Below are positions 36,537 through 46,441 of a stretch of DNA of 64,000 nt, piece after piece. Source of the stretch: Microbacterium sp. BK668. GTDB taxonomy: Bacteria > Actinomycetota > Actinomycetes > Actinomycetales > Microbacteriaceae. Made by a program: the position numbers and the translations under genes. Each line of letters begins with the position of its first letter. Within the stretch, counting starts at the first letter, position 1. The DNA is taken from NCBI RefSeq assembly GCF_004362195.1, contig NZ_SNWG01000002.1:1-64000 (forward strand), read 5' to 3'. The notes under the pieces were generated by a model, which was given only the letters and a program-made list of their open reading frames with translations, was not told where the DNA came from and did no database searches.

Positions 36537-37936
36537 GAAGCCTGCTTCGTCAGCTCGCCCCGCTCGATGGCCAGCGTCTGCTCCGCGGGACCGACCCCGA
36601 TGTGCGGCGACTGCTTGATCTTGAAGCTGAACATGACGACGAACATCCAGCCCCACAGCAGCAGCGGACTGGACTCGGAGATCCCCTGCACGAGGAGGAT
36701 GGCACCGACCAGCGTGGGCAGGAGCGACAGCGCCGAGTAGGGCCGGTCGTCGCGGAGGTCCCAGCGCGGCCGGTCGACCGCGAAGAACCAGGCGCGCCAC
36801 ACGAAGGCGAGATAGGTGAGGCCGACGATGACGACGCCGATGACGCCGAGCTGCAGGAACACGTCGACCCACATGTTGTGCGCCTGCATGACGCTCTGGC
36901 CGTGGTCGATGATCCAGCCGTCGAAGGCCGGATCGGCCGGGTTCCACGGGGTGGCGAAGCCCCACCCGACCCACGGGTTCTCCCACGCCTTGGCCAGCAC
37001 GACGTCCCAGATGCCCTCGCGTCCGGTGAGGTCCGACTCTCGTCCGACGAAGGTGAGCAGCTGACCGCGCAGGAACCACAGCGCCACCAGGCCGCCGACG
37101 CCGACGACCGCGTACGCGACGTAGTACGGCGTGCGCTCGCCGGGCCTGCGGGCGCGGCGCATCAGCAGGACCGTGACCAGAGCCACGGCGACGGCCGCGG
37201 CCGCGACGTATGCCGTGGCGGAGCCGGCGCGGAACATGAGGAACCCCGACAGTGCGATCCAGAGCCACAGCAGCACCCTGCGCGGGGCGCCCGCGGCGAG
37301 ACGGATGGCGAACACGATGATCGCGAGGAGGCACAGCGGTCCGAGCAGGTTGGCATTGCCGACGATCCCCTGGATGCGACCGCCGTCGAGCAGGTTGTCG
37401 CGCGACCAGTAGACGATCGGGTCCACCTCGCCCTCGGGTCGAGGCTGGAATCCCGGCATGACCGCATGCCCGATGACGACAGACACGAAGAGCTCGAACA
37501 GGAAGGACAGCGCGACGACCCACTTGAGGGCCGAGGCGATGGCGCGCACGAGTTCGCGCCACGTCAGGACGCTCCCGACGAAGAGCGCCTGCAGGGTCGT
37601 GATGAGAAGGAGCAGCCACGTCAGGGCGCTCGTCTGGGCCCACGCGGACCACGCGATCGACAGGGCCGCCCAGAGCACGTAGGCGAGCGCGAACATCGGG
37701 AGCCGCCGCCACTGCACGGGCGGCCGGATGACGAGCCACAGCAGCAGGGACAGCACGCCGCTGCCGATCGCGACCACGGCGGCCGTCGGCTGCCCGAAGG
37801 CGTGCACCCATGCGGTGCCCGACAGCGCCGTGAAGAGCACGAAGATGCACCAGGCGCGCAGCATGAGGTGCCCCGTCTTCTCGCGGACCGGGGCCTCCGG
37901 CGGCGCCGACGCCGGGTGCTTCGTGTGGACCGCCAT
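36533..37936 (-). CDS. O-antigen ligase/polymerase-like membrane protein B (467 aa)
   Basis: Like its downstream neighbour it has about 12 helices and the family loop: GIVGNANLLGPLCL near residue 195 and QAHNMWVDVFLQLGVIGVV near residue 350, with the conserved His in that motif and Arg residues in the large outer loop. ENPWVGWGFATPWN precedes it, as in WaaL-like proteins. The ATG at 37936 is nine bases after TACCCT, so the transcript probably has almost no leader. It is divergent from manA with only 42 bases between start codons. It marks the right edge of the glycan locus. Confidence 0.8.
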   Translation of the reverse strand: MAVHTKHPASAPPEAPVREKTGHLMLRAWCIFVLFTALSGTAWVHAFGQPTAAVVAIGSGVLSLLLWLVIRPPVQWRRLPMFALAYVLWAALSIAWSAWAQTSALTWLLLLITTLQALFVGSVLTWRELVRAIASALKWVVALSFLFELFVSVVIGHAVMPGFQPRPEGEVDPIVYWSRDNLLDGGRIQGIVGNANLLGPLCLLAIIVFAIRLAAGAPRRVLLWLWIALSGFLMFRAGSATAYVAAAAVAVALVTVLLMRRARRPGERTPYYVAYAVVGVGGLVALWFLRGQLLTFVGRESDLTGREGIWDVVLAKAWENPWVGWGFATPWNPADPAFDGWIIDHGQSVMQAHNMWVDVFLQLGVIGVVIVGLTYLAFVWRAWFFAVDRPRWDLRDDRPYSALSLLPTLVGAILLVQGISESSPLLLWGWMFVVMFSFKIKQSPHIGVGPAEQTLAIERGELTKQAS

Positions 37937-37978
37937 CGTTCACAAAGGGTACCGCGGCGGCGTGGCTAGGCTGAGGAC
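37937..37978. promoter_or_regulatory. Divergent promoter region, ligase gene and manA
   Basis: The 42-base gap holds TAGGCT (37967-37972) six bases before the manA ATG, and minus-strand TACCCT (37951-37946) nine bases before the ligase ATG. Both fit leaderless or nearly leaderless transcripts, and any -35 elements must overlap the opposite promoter. Confidence 0.55.
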
Positions 37979-39133
37979 ATGCTGGTCTCCCTCGTGAATG
38001 AGCCGCGCGACTACGCCTGGGGGTCCACGACCCGCATCGCGGAGCTGGAGGGGCGTGCACCGAGCGGGCGCCCCGAGGCGGAGGTCTGGTACGGGGACCA
38101 CCCGGCCGACCCGGCCGTCGTCCCCGACGGCCGCAGCCTCGGGGACTGGCTCGCCGCCGAGGGTGCCGGTACGGGCGCGCCGCTGAAGCTGCCCTACCTC
38201 CTGAAGGTGCTGGCCGCGGCATCCCCTCTCTCCATCCAGGCGCACCCGTCGAAGGAGCAGGCGGCGGCCGGCTTCGCGCGGGAGGAGGCGGCGGGCGTGG
38301 ATCGCGCGTCCGCCGAGCGCACCTACCGCGACGACAACCACAAGCCCGAGCTCCTCGTCGCCGTGAGCGAGACCTTCACGGCGCTGGCGGGGCTGCGCGA
38401 CCTCGTTGCCACCCGCCGGCTGCTGGGTGCCCTCGGAGACGCCGGGCGGCCGCTCGCTGAGCGATTGGCGGGACCGGATGCCGCGGCATCCCTCCGCGAG
38501 ACGATCGCCTGGCTGCTCTCGGGCGCCGCGCAGGCGGAGGTGAACGCGATCGTGGCTGCGGCCGCCCAGGCCGACGACGAGGAGTTCGCCGCCGAGCTCG
38601 CGCTCGCGCGGCACCTGGACGACGCCTACCCCGGCGATCCGGGCGTCGTCGTCGCGCTGCTGCTGAACCTCGTCGTGCTGCGGCGGGGCGAGGCCGTCTT
38701 CGTGCCCGCCGGCGTGCTTCACGCGTACGTCGAGGGTCTCGGCGTCGAGCTGATGGCTGCAAGCGACAACGTGCTGCGCGGCGGGCTCACGCCGAAGCAC
38801 ATCGACGTGCCGGAGCTCGTCGACATCCTCGACCCGACGCCCGCGCCGCCGCCCGTCCTGAAGCCGGAGGTGCACGACGGCATCGAGCGATTCAGCGTGC
38901 CGGGGATCGCCGACTTCGCTCTGCAGCACGTGGCCGTGCACCCCGGCGGACCGGCCGCCGTGAACGTCGACGGCGTCGGCATCGCGCTCGTGACAGCCGG
39001 CGAAGTCGAGGTCGAGGGGACGCGGGAGCGCGTGACGCTGATCCCGGGGTGCGCCGTCCTGATCACCCCGGATGAGGGAGCCGTGCGCGTGAAGGGCTCG
39101 GGCGACCTCTTCGTCGCCACCCCGGGGCGCTGA
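37979..39133 (+). CDS. manA: Mannose-6-phosphate isomerase, class I (384 aa)
   Basis: This zinc enzyme interconverts fructose-6-phosphate and mannose-6-phosphate, the entry to GDP-mannose needed by gmd. Zinc and substrate residues are visible in QAHPSKEQA (near 80), NHKPELL (near 120) and VFVPAGVLHAYVEG (near 242), followed by SDNVLRGGLTPKH with the catalytic Arg. Residue 11 onward (YAWGS) is the usual class I N-terminus. The ATG follows TAGGCT by six bases, a leaderless arrangement. It is the first core gene after the glycan locus; in mycobacteria manA also lies near whiB2. Confidence 0.95.
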   Translation: MLVSLVNEPRDYAWGSTTRIAELEGRAPSGRPEAEVWYGDHPADPAVVPDGRSLGDWLAAEGAGTGAPLKLPYLLKVLAAASPLSIQAHPSKEQAAAGFAREEAAGVDRASAERTYRDDNHKPELLVAVSETFTALAGLRDLVATRRLLGALGDAGRPLAERLAGPDAAASLRETIAWLLSGAAQAEVNAIVAAAAQADDEEFAAELALARHLDDAYPGDPGVVVALLLNLVVLRRGEAVFVPAGVLHAYVEGLGVELMAASDNVLRGGLTPKHIDVPELVDILDPTPAPPPVLKPEVHDGIERFSVPGIADFALQHVAVHPGGPAAVNVDGVGIALVTAGEVEVEGTRERVTLIPGCAVLITPDEGAVRVKGSGDLFVATPGR

Positions 39134-39137
39134 GCCC

Positions 39138-39171
39138 GGAGGCGGCGATCGGGCGGAGGCGGCGATCGGGC
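39138..39171 (+). repeat. 17-bp tandem repeat downstream of manA
   Basis: Two perfect adjacent copies of a 17-bp unit (GGAGGCGGCGATCGGGC) start five bases after the manA stop. Function is unknown; no gene lies in 39134-39335 apart from regulatory sequence for whiB2. Confidence 0.85.
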
Positions 39172-39256
39172 GGAGCGCGAGGCGTTATCCGCGCGTGACA
39201 CGCCGACGGCGCGTCGTGAACCCTCAAGCGCGGGGTGAGGCTTTATGGTTCGCGAC

Positions 39257-39285
39257 TTGACCATGGCGAATTACACGGGTGTAAT
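39257..39285 (+). promoter_or_regulatory. whiB2 promoter: TTGACC, 17-base spacer, TGTAAT
   Basis: TTGACC (39257-39262) and TGTAAT (39280-39285) are separated by exactly 17 bases, close to the housekeeping consensus. Transcription would begin near 39292, giving a leader of about 44 bases before the ATG at 39336. The -10 box lies inside the palindrome at 39269-39286. Confidence 0.65.
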
Positions 39286-39286
39286 T
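39269..39286. promoter_or_regulatory. 18-bp palindromic operator over the whiB2 -10 box
   Basis: AATTACAC and GTGTAATT form a perfect inverted repeat around a central GG. It covers the spacer end and the whole -10 box, so a bound protein should block RNA polymerase. Each half matches the half-site of the BldD consensus known in Streptomyces (TnACnC and GnGTnA), but the centre is two bases instead of one. The regulator is therefore uncertain. Confidence 0.65.
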
Positions 39287-39335
39287 GCTCTCACACGCGG
39301 ACCAGCGTGGGGGGTTCAGCAGGTGGGAGAACGAG

Positions 39336-39662
39336 ATGACGGTTTCGCATTACCGTTCCGGCGTTCCCGACAATTGGTTCGTCGATCCGGTCAGCCTGGG
39401 AGTCCCAGGGGTTCGTCGGCCCGTCGAGGGCGAAGACGACAATCCACTCGCGTGGCAGACCGATGCGCTGTGCGCGCAGACCGACCCCGAGGCCTTCTTC
39501 CCGGAGAAGGGCGGCTCGACGCGTGACGCCAAGCGCATCTGCACTTCGTGCGATGTCCGTGGCGAGTGCCTCGAGTACGCGCTCCAGAACGACGAGCGCT
39601 TCGGGATCTGGGGCGGGCTGAGCGAGCGGGAACGCCGCAGGCTCAAGCGCCGCGCCGGCTGA
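39336..39662 (+). CDS. whiB2: WhiB-family iron-sulfur regulator, WhiB2/WhmD type (108 aa)
   Basis: The protein carries the four cluster-binding cysteines Cys46, Cys69, Cys72 and Cys78 (C, then C..C.....C) and the GIWGGLSERERRRLKRR turn and basic tail. The segment ALCAQTDPEAFFPEKGGSTRDAKRIC is diagnostic for the WhiB2/WhmD group, which in actinomycetes acts with WhiA in cell division and sporulation and is essential in mycobacteria. The ATG at 39336 is chosen over the in-frame ATG-like start at 39285, which lies in the promoter; GGGAG is upstream. Expression is probably controlled at the palindromic site over its -10 box. Confidence 0.93.
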   Translation: MTVSHYRSGVPDNWFVDPVSLGVPGVRRPVEGEDDNPLAWQTDALCAQTDPEAFFPEKGGSTRDAKRICTSCDVRGECLEYALQNDERFGIWGGLSERERRRLKRRAG

Positions 39663-39742
39663 TCCGGCCGTCGTCCGCGATCCGGGGCGCGCCGAGAGTG
39701 CGCCCGGGAACGCGGTTGACGCCCGCCTAGGCTGACGGAGTC

Positions 39743-42586
39743 ATGCCCGGCCGAGTCCACGCGATCCTCGTCGTGCGCCCCGATGGGCGCACGCCCGCAG
39801 CGTTCCATCTTCGTCGCACGCTCGCGGCTCTCGCCGCTCAGTCCCGCCCCGTCGACGTCCTGACGATCGTGGTCTGCGGCGATGAGCCTCTGGTAGCGGA
39901 GGCCGCAGCATCCGCCCCGGCCGAATCCGTCATCACGGCGCCGGCGCGCACGGGATTCGCGGAGGCGACGGCGATCGCATCGCGGCGCATCGCCGATGCC
40001 GACGCCGTCTGGCTGCTGGCACAGGACACGACCCCCGAGCCGGAGGCGCTGAGCCGCCTGGCGGGCGCTCTCGAGCTCGCGCCGTCGGTCGCCTTCGTCG
40101 CTCCCAAGCTGGTCCGGGCCGACGACCGGTCGATCATCGTCTCACTCGGGTCGAGCACGACCCGGCTCGGACGCGCCGTCACTCTCGCCGAGGGCGAGCT
40201 CGACCAGGGCCAGCACGACGTCCGCGAGGATGTCCTCGGAGCGGATGTGCGCGGCATCCTCGTCCGCGCCGAGCTGTGGAACGCCCTCGAGGGCCTCGAC
40301 CGGGCGCTCGCCGGCGCGGAGGAGGGGCTCGATCTCGGCATCCGCGCCCGCCTCGCGGGCTCTCGGGTCACGCTCGTGCCCGGCGCGCTCGTCGCCGTCT
40401 CCGGCGACGGGGTCGCGGGACCGCCCGCTCCCACCTCTCGCGGACGCCGGTGGCAGGCGGCGATGGCCGCCCGCATCTCGCAGCTGCACCGGCGACTCGC
40501 GTACGCGCGCCCGGTCGCCGTCCCGTTCCTCTGGATCTCCATCCTGCCTCTGGCGCTCTGGCGCACGGCGGTCCTGCTCGTCGCGAAGCAGCCCGGGCTG
40601 ATCGCCCCCGAGTGGGCGGCCTCGGCCGTCGTGCTCGTGCGCATCCCATCGATCGCGCGGTCGCGGTCCCGCATCCGCCACGCGCGGAGCACGCCCTGGG
40701 CGCAGCTGGCGTCCTTGAGGGTGAGTCGTTCGCAGCTGCGTGAGCGACTCGACGACGGCGGCGACGTGCTCGGAGAGGTGCAGCGCGGAGAGCTGCACTT
40801 CTTCTCGGGCGGAGGCGCCTGGCTGGTGCTGGCGGCCCTTGTCGTGTCGGTCGCGGCGTTCACCGCGCTGCTGGCGTGGCCCGTGCTGGGTGGTGGCGGT
40901 CTCCAGCCCCTCCGGTCGGTCGTCGCACAGCTGTGGACGGATGCCGCGTACGGCGTTCGGGCGCTGGGGCTGGACACCGTCGGCCCGGCGGACCCCTTCG
41001 CGGCGGTCATCGCGGTGCTCGGCTCGCTCTGGCCGCTCGAACCCTCGCGCACCGTCGTCCTCCTCTGGGTGCTCGCCCTTCCGCTCGCTGCCCTCGGCGG
41101 ATGGTTCGCCGCGACGAGGGTCACCGACCGGTCGGTGCTGCGCATCACGGGCGGAGCGGTATGGGCTCTCGCCCCGACCTTCCTCGCGGCGCTCGTGGAA
41201 GGCCGTCCGACGGCGGTCCTCGTGCATCTGCTGCTTCCGTGGCTCTTCTACGCGGGCTCCGTCGCACATCGCTCGTGGGTCGCGGCGGGCGCGGCATCCA
41301 TCCTCTTCGCGGGGGTCGTCGCGTGCGCGCCGTCCCTCGCACCCGCCCTGGTCGTCGTCTGGGTCGTCGCGCTCGGGCTGACGATCGCGCGCCGGGCCGG
41401 ACGCGGCGTCGGTCAGCTCGTCTGGGTCGTCATCCCGGCCGCAGCCCTCTCGGCCCCGCTCGTGTGGTACCAGCTGCGCACCGGCGATGCATGGGGGCTT
41501 CTCGCCGATCCCGGCGTCCCGTGGCCAGGACCGCAGGTGCCCCCCGACCCTTCGGGGCGGGCGCTCCTCGCAGCCGGCTTCCCCACGTCCGACCCCGGCG
41601 GCTGGGGCGCGTTCCTGGGGGGCGGTCCGACGTGGTGGGTGCCGCTGCTGGCCGCTCCGGTAGCCGTGCTGGCACTGATCGCGCCCGTGACCCAGCGCTG
41701 GCTGTCGGGTGTCGTGCTGCTCGTCGTGGCGGTCTTCGGGATCGGCACGGCGTTCGCGGCGGCGGCGATCGCCGTCGCTTTCGCCGAGTCGCTTCCCGTG
41801 CCGATCTGGCCCGGCGCGGGGGTCAGCCTCGCATGGCTCGGAGCAGTGGGAGGTGCCCTCGTCTCGCTCGACTCGGGGCTCGCGCCGCGCGCGGCGGCCG
41901 CGAGGAACCTCGTCGCCGTCCTCGTCGTGGTCGCCATCGCCGTGCTGTCGATTCCCGCTCTCACCGCCTCGGTGCGTGGGGCCACGTTCCTCACCAACGG
42001 GCCCGACAGCACACTGCCGGCCTACGTCGCGGCCGAGGGGCGCGACGACCCGGACGTCGGGACGCTCGTCCTCACGCCTCAGAACGCCGGGGGCCTGGCC
42101 GCCGAGCTCGTGTGGGGAGGCAGCGAGACGCTCGGAGGCCAGGCCACGATCGTCTCGACGCGCACCGAGCCCACCGCAGGCGACCGGACGCTCGCCGAGC
42201 TGTCGGCCGACCTCATCGCCGCCTCCGCCGCGGATGCCGTGGCCGGCGTCGCCGCCGAAGGGATCGGGTTCGTGCTCCTCGCGCCGGCCGCCCAGCCGGA
42301 GTCCGACGCGGCGCGCTCACTCCGGCTGTCTTCCCGCACCGCGCTCGACCAGCGCGACGGACTGGACGCGGTGGGCGACACGCCCAAAGGCTCGCTCTGG
42401 CGGGTCACCGTGCCCCTCGGCGACCGAGGCGGGGCATCCAGCGGCGATCTCGCCGGCTGGATCGCGTTCGGCCAGCTCGTCGTCTTCGGCGTCGCGCTGC
42501 TCCTGGCGATCCCTACGACGGGCGCGCGTCGAGCGGCACAGCGCACGCCGCGCGTCGTCGGACACTACTGGCGGGAGGGACGATGA
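39743..42586 (+). CDS. GT2-like glycosyltransferase fused to large membrane domain (947 aa)
   Basis: Residues 1-240 form a degenerate GT2 domain: HAILVVRPDGRTPAAFHL, GFAEATAIA and LLAQDTTPEPEAL near residue 100, where Q-D-T replaces the usual metal DXD motif, so catalysis is doubtful. From about residue 250 on there are about 12 to 14 helices and an outward loop (about 720-900). Genes of this type sit between whiB2 and a DUF5719 gene in many actinobacteria and are linked to envelope assembly. The ATG at 39743 is nine bases after TAGGCT (39728-39733), giving a leader of about two bases. The stop overlaps the DUF5719 ATG (ATGA). Confidence 0.8.
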   Translation: MPGRVHAILVVRPDGRTPAAFHLRRTLAALAAQSRPVDVLTIVVCGDEPLVAEAAASAPAESVITAPARTGFAEATAIASRRIADADAVWLLAQDTTPEPEALSRLAGALELAPSVAFVAPKLVRADDRSIIVSLGSSTTRLGRAVTLAEGELDQGQHDVREDVLGADVRGILVRAELWNALEGLDRALAGAEEGLDLGIRARLAGSRVTLVPGALVAVSGDGVAGPPAPTSRGRRWQAAMAARISQLHRRLAYARPVAVPFLWISILPLALWRTAVLLVAKQPGLIAPEWAASAVVLVRIPSIARSRSRIRHARSTPWAQLASLRVSRSQLRERLDDGGDVLGEVQRGELHFFSGGGAWLVLAALVVSVAAFTALLAWPVLGGGGLQPLRSVVAQLWTDAAYGVRALGLDTVGPADPFAAVIAVLGSLWPLEPSRTVVLLWVLALPLAALGGWFAATRVTDRSVLRITGGAVWALAPTFLAALVEGRPTAVLVHLLLPWLFYAGSVAHRSWVAAGAASILFAGVVACAPSLAPALVVVWVVALGLTIARRAGRGVGQLVWVVIPAAALSAPLVWYQLRTGDAWGLLADPGVPWPGPQVPPDPSGRALLAAGFPTSDPGGWGAFLGGGPTWWVPLLAAPVAVLALIAPVTQRWLSGVVLLVVAVFGIGTAFAAAAIAVAFAESLPVPIWPGAGVSLAWLGAVGGALVSLDSGLAPRAAAARNLVAVLVVVAIAVLSIPALTASVRGATFLTNGPDSTLPAYVAAEGRDDPDVGTLVLTPQNAGGLAAELVWGGSETLGGQATIVSTRTEPTAGDRTLAELSADLIAASAADAVAGVAAEGIGFVLLAPAAQPESDAARSLRLSSRTALDQRDGLDAVGDTPKGSLWRVTVPLGDRGGASSGDLAGWIAFGQLVVFGVALLLAIPTTGARRAAQRTPRVVGHYWREGR

Positions 42587-43986
42587 GCGATCGGCGGGTC
42601 TTCCGCTGGGCGACGACGGGCGCCCGTGTGCTGGCGGGCACGCTCGTGGCCGCCGCCTTCGTCGTCGCCGTCACGACCGCGGTCGCCGTGCCGTGGCCGA
42701 CCCTCACGCGCGATCCTGTCGCCGTCACCACCCGGCCGGCGCCCGAGGCGAGCGTGCTGGCGTGCGCGGGCTCGCTGCTGGCCCTCGGCCGAGACGCGGG
42801 GACGGCCGGTGCGATCTCGGCCGCGGCGCCGCAGAACCTCATCGCGGGGGTCCGGGAGGGGGCGGCGCCACCGGTCGAGACCCCGCTCGCGACGTCCGTC
42901 GCGGGCTCGGCGGCGTCGGTCTTCACCGCCGAGCCTGAGAACCGCACGCGCACCGACCTCGCGGCCACCGGCTCCTCGACCGTCGCGGACGACGACCTGG
43001 CGGGGTACGCCGCGTCGGCCTGCCGCCCGCCGCTGACCGAGTCGTGGCTGGTGGGCGGCGCGACGACGACGGGCTCGGGAGACATCGTCGTCCTCTCCAA
43101 CCCGGGCCAGGTGGCCGCCACGGTGCAGCTCACGGTGTTCGGCACGTCGGGCCCCGTCGTCCCACCGGGGGGCGACCTCGTGGTCGCGGCCGGGACGCAG
43201 CAGGCGCTGTCGCTCGCGGGGCTCGCGCTCGGCCAGGACAGCCCCGTCATCCGCGTGTCGGCCATCGGCGCGCCTGTCACCGCCGTCCTGCAGACGAGCC
43301 TCACCCGCACGCTGCTCCCGGGGGGCGTGGATCAGGTCGGCGCGATCGAGACGCCGGAGCAGATCCTCGTCATCCCGGGCGTCTCGGTCGCACCGACCGA
43401 CGGGCCCACCGTCGACACGCAGACGATCCTGCGCGTCCTCTCGCCGTCGGCGGACGCGACCGCTCGCGTCACCGTCATCCCGACGGGCGTCGCCCAGCCG
43501 GTCTCGGAGCCGATCTCGATCTCGCTCACCGGCGGCCTGCCGCTCGATCTCGATCTCGGCGGACTGGAGGCGCGCGAGTACACGGTCAGCGTCGAGGCGG
43601 ACGCCGCCGTCGTGGGCGCCGTGTGGCAGACGACGGGCTTCGGGGAGGGTTCGGACTTCGCGTGGTACACCCCGGCGCCGGAGCTGGCGGTGCCGAGTCT
43701 GTTCGCCACGCCGACCGGTCCGTCGCCCGCCCTGACCGTCGCCAACCCGACCGGCGAGCAGGCGCAGGTCACGGTCGACGCCGTCGACGGCTCGAGCTCG
43801 ACGACGGTCGTCGTCCAGCCCGGGCAGTCCGCGCGCTTCAGCCTGCGGGGCCGCACGGTGTACTCGATCGACCCGGGAGGGGTGCGCGTGCGAGCGGGTG
43901 TCTCGCTCACCGCCGACAACGCCCTCGCGGGATACCCCGTGTGGTCGGGCGACACGGCGGCCGAGCCCATCGTCGTCTACCCGTAG
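42583..43986 (+). CDS. DUF5719 membrane-anchored extracytoplasmic protein (467 aa)
   Basis: One N-terminal membrane helix (about residues 14-38) is followed by a large outward beta-rich domain with LSNPGQVAATVQLTVFG-like repeats, matching DUF5719. There is no lipobox, so it should stay anchored by the helix. The ATG at 42583 overlaps the previous stop by four bases with GGGAGGGA upstream; the longer in-frame stretch is a shadow. The coupling to the 947-residue glycosyltransferase-like protein suggests a complex working on an envelope polymer. No enzymatic motif is seen. Confidence 0.85.
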   Translation: MSDRRVFRWATTGARVLAGTLVAAAFVVAVTTAVAVPWPTLTRDPVAVTTRPAPEASVLACAGSLLALGRDAGTAGAISAAAPQNLIAGVREGAAPPVETPLATSVAGSAASVFTAEPENRTRTDLAATGSSTVADDDLAGYAASACRPPLTESWLVGGATTTGSGDIVVLSNPGQVAATVQLTVFGTSGPVVPPGGDLVVAAGTQQALSLAGLALGQDSPVIRVSAIGAPVTAVLQTSLTRTLLPGGVDQVGAIETPEQILVIPGVSVAPTDGPTVDTQTILRVLSPSADATARVTVIPTGVAQPVSEPISISLTGGLPLDLDLGGLEAREYTVSVEADAAVVGAVWQTTGFGEGSDFAWYTPAPELAVPSLFATPTGPSPALTVANPTGEQAQVTVDAVDGSSSTTVVVQPGQSARFSLRGRTVYSIDPGGVRVRAGVSLTADNALAGYPVWSGDTAAEPIVVYP

Positions 43987-44018
43987 CGCGGGGTCGGCGC
44001 CACCGAGCGCCTGCCGGC

Positions 44019-44064
44019 ATCTCGGCTCGTCTGGGCGATGTCGGGCATCCTCGGCGGCCGAGAT
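44019..44064. terminator. Hairpin between convergent DUF5719 and metallopeptidase-family genes
   Basis: ATCTCGGC (44019-44026) pairs with GCCGAGAT (44057-44064) across 30 bases. The convergent setting suggests a bidirectional terminator, but the loop is long and there is no U-tract. Confidence 0.3.
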
Positions 44065-44106
44065 CGTCCGGATGAGCCGACGAACGGCGGCGGCCGGGGA
44101 TCGGGA

Positions 44107-44547
44107 TCAGAAGAAGCGGAAGCGCTCCGGGCCGAGGTCCCAGGGATCACGGTCGAGGTACTCGGCGGCGGCCCGGAAGACGCAGCTCTCGATCATCATG
44201 CGGCGGTGGAGCTCGTCGTTGCGGTGCAGATGGCTGAGCCGTTCGATGGGGAGGCGGTACAGGATGATCCGCTTCGCATCCGTCAGCACCTGCCAGCGGG
44301 GGATCCCGTCGTCGTCGGTCGCCGGCGGCATGTCGGCGATCTCGAAGCTGACCTCGCGCAGCTCCTCCCACGCCGAGCGCAGGAACTCGGCGGCCGTGCC
44401 GACGGCGAGGTCGAAGCGCTCCACGCGGGTGTCGAGCGGCGGAAGCGGCGGCCGCACGACGGGGCTCCTGCCCTCGCGTCCATGACGGCCGTGTCGCGCG
44501 GGGCGCCGCGCGCGCCGAGCGGCGTCCCGAGTCCTCCGCCACGCCAT
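44107..44547 (-). CDS. Zincin-like metallopeptidase-family protein lacking HExxH (146 aa)
   Basis: The protein aligns by eye with the small metallopeptidase family found beside whiB2 and DUF3499 genes (Rv3259 in M. tuberculosis). The core reads RVERFDLAV ... RIILYRLPIERL ... and the helix where the zinc motif belongs reads RRMMIESCVFRAAAEYL. So the first His is Ile and the second is Arg, and peptidase activity is unlikely. The first 40 residues are Arg-rich and probably disordered. The ATG at 44547 follows TAGGAT by six bases, again a leaderless start. It is convergent with DUF5719 and divergent from DUF3499. Confidence 0.75.
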   Translation of the reverse strand: MAWRRTRDAARRARRPARHGRHGREGRSPVVRPPLPPLDTRVERFDLAVGTAAEFLRSAWEELREVSFEIADMPPATDDDGIPRWQVLTDAKRIILYRLPIERLSHLHRNDELHRRMMIESCVFRAAAEYLDRDPWDLGPERFRFF

Positions 44548-44559
44548 GCCCCCATCCTA
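44548..44559 (-). promoter_or_regulatory. Leaderless promoter of the metallopeptidase-family gene
   Basis: Minus-strand TAGGAT (44559-44554) is six bases before the ATG at 44547. No ribosome site is needed for a leaderless transcript. Confidence 0.6.
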
Positions 44560-44637
44560 GGGTGGCCGGTCGCGCCGGGCGCCAAGCCCTCGGAGGGCGT
44601 CGCGGCGCGGCATCCGTCGCCCGCCGGCGGCCCTGGA

Positions 44638-44651
44638 TAGGGTCGACAGCG
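44638..44651 (+). promoter_or_regulatory. Near-leaderless promoter of the DUF3499 gene
   Basis: TAGGGT (44638-44643) lies eight bases before the ATG at 44652, predicting a leader of zero to two bases. Confidence 0.5.
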
Positions 44652-44858
44652 ATGCGCGAGAGACTCTGCTCCAAGGTGGGATGCGCCCGCGAGGCGGTCT
44701 CGACCCTCACGTACGACTACGGCGACCAGATGGCCGCCCTCGGGCCGCTCGGGCGGGGCGGGGATCCGCATGCCCACGACCTCTGCGCGATCCACACCGA
44801 CCGACTCTCGGTGCCCAAGGGGTGGGTCGTCGTGCGGCACCAGACGCTGCGCGTCTGA
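44652..44858 (+). CDS. DUF3499 small zinc-ribbon-like protein (68 aa)
   Basis: The protein has [28 protein letters not shown] and a later HDLCAIH-D, the pattern of DUF3499, a small actinobacterial family of unknown function (Rv3258c in M. tuberculosis). The Cys and His residues (two Cys near residue 6-11, then H..LC..H) could bind a metal. The ATG at 44652 is chosen because the family begins this way and a -10 box is eight bases upstream; upstream in-frame starts are not plausible. It lies between the metallopeptidase-family gene and ahcY. Confidence 0.85.
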   Translation: MRERLCSKVGCAREAVSTLTYDYGDQMAALGPLGRGGDPHAHDLCAIHTDRLSVPKGWVVVRHQTLRV

Positions 44859-44887
44859 CACCCGGCTTGCGCCCCGATTCGTCGTGG

Positions 44888-44899
44888 GACAATGGATGG
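44888..44899 (+). promoter_or_regulatory. Leaderless promoter of ahcY
   Basis: GACAAT (44888-44893) lies six bases before the ATG at 44900. The first base differs from TANNNT, so the call is weaker; an out-of-frame ATG at 44896 lies between. Confidence 0.4.
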
Positions 44900-46417
<1,518 letters not shown>

Positions 46418-46441
46418 CGGGCGCTTCCCTCCGCTGAGCCT

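Noticed and set aside
36537-38222. Extension of the ligase A frame to a 998-residue protein
   Set aside because: The extra part is out-of-frame translation of the ligase B gene and manA; the real start is the GTG at 36536 overlapping the upstream stop.
40876-42582. Extension of the DUF5719 frame far upstream
   Set aside because: The added residues are Arg/Gly-rich shadow sequence of the 947-residue gene; the overlap ATG at 42583 is the proper start.
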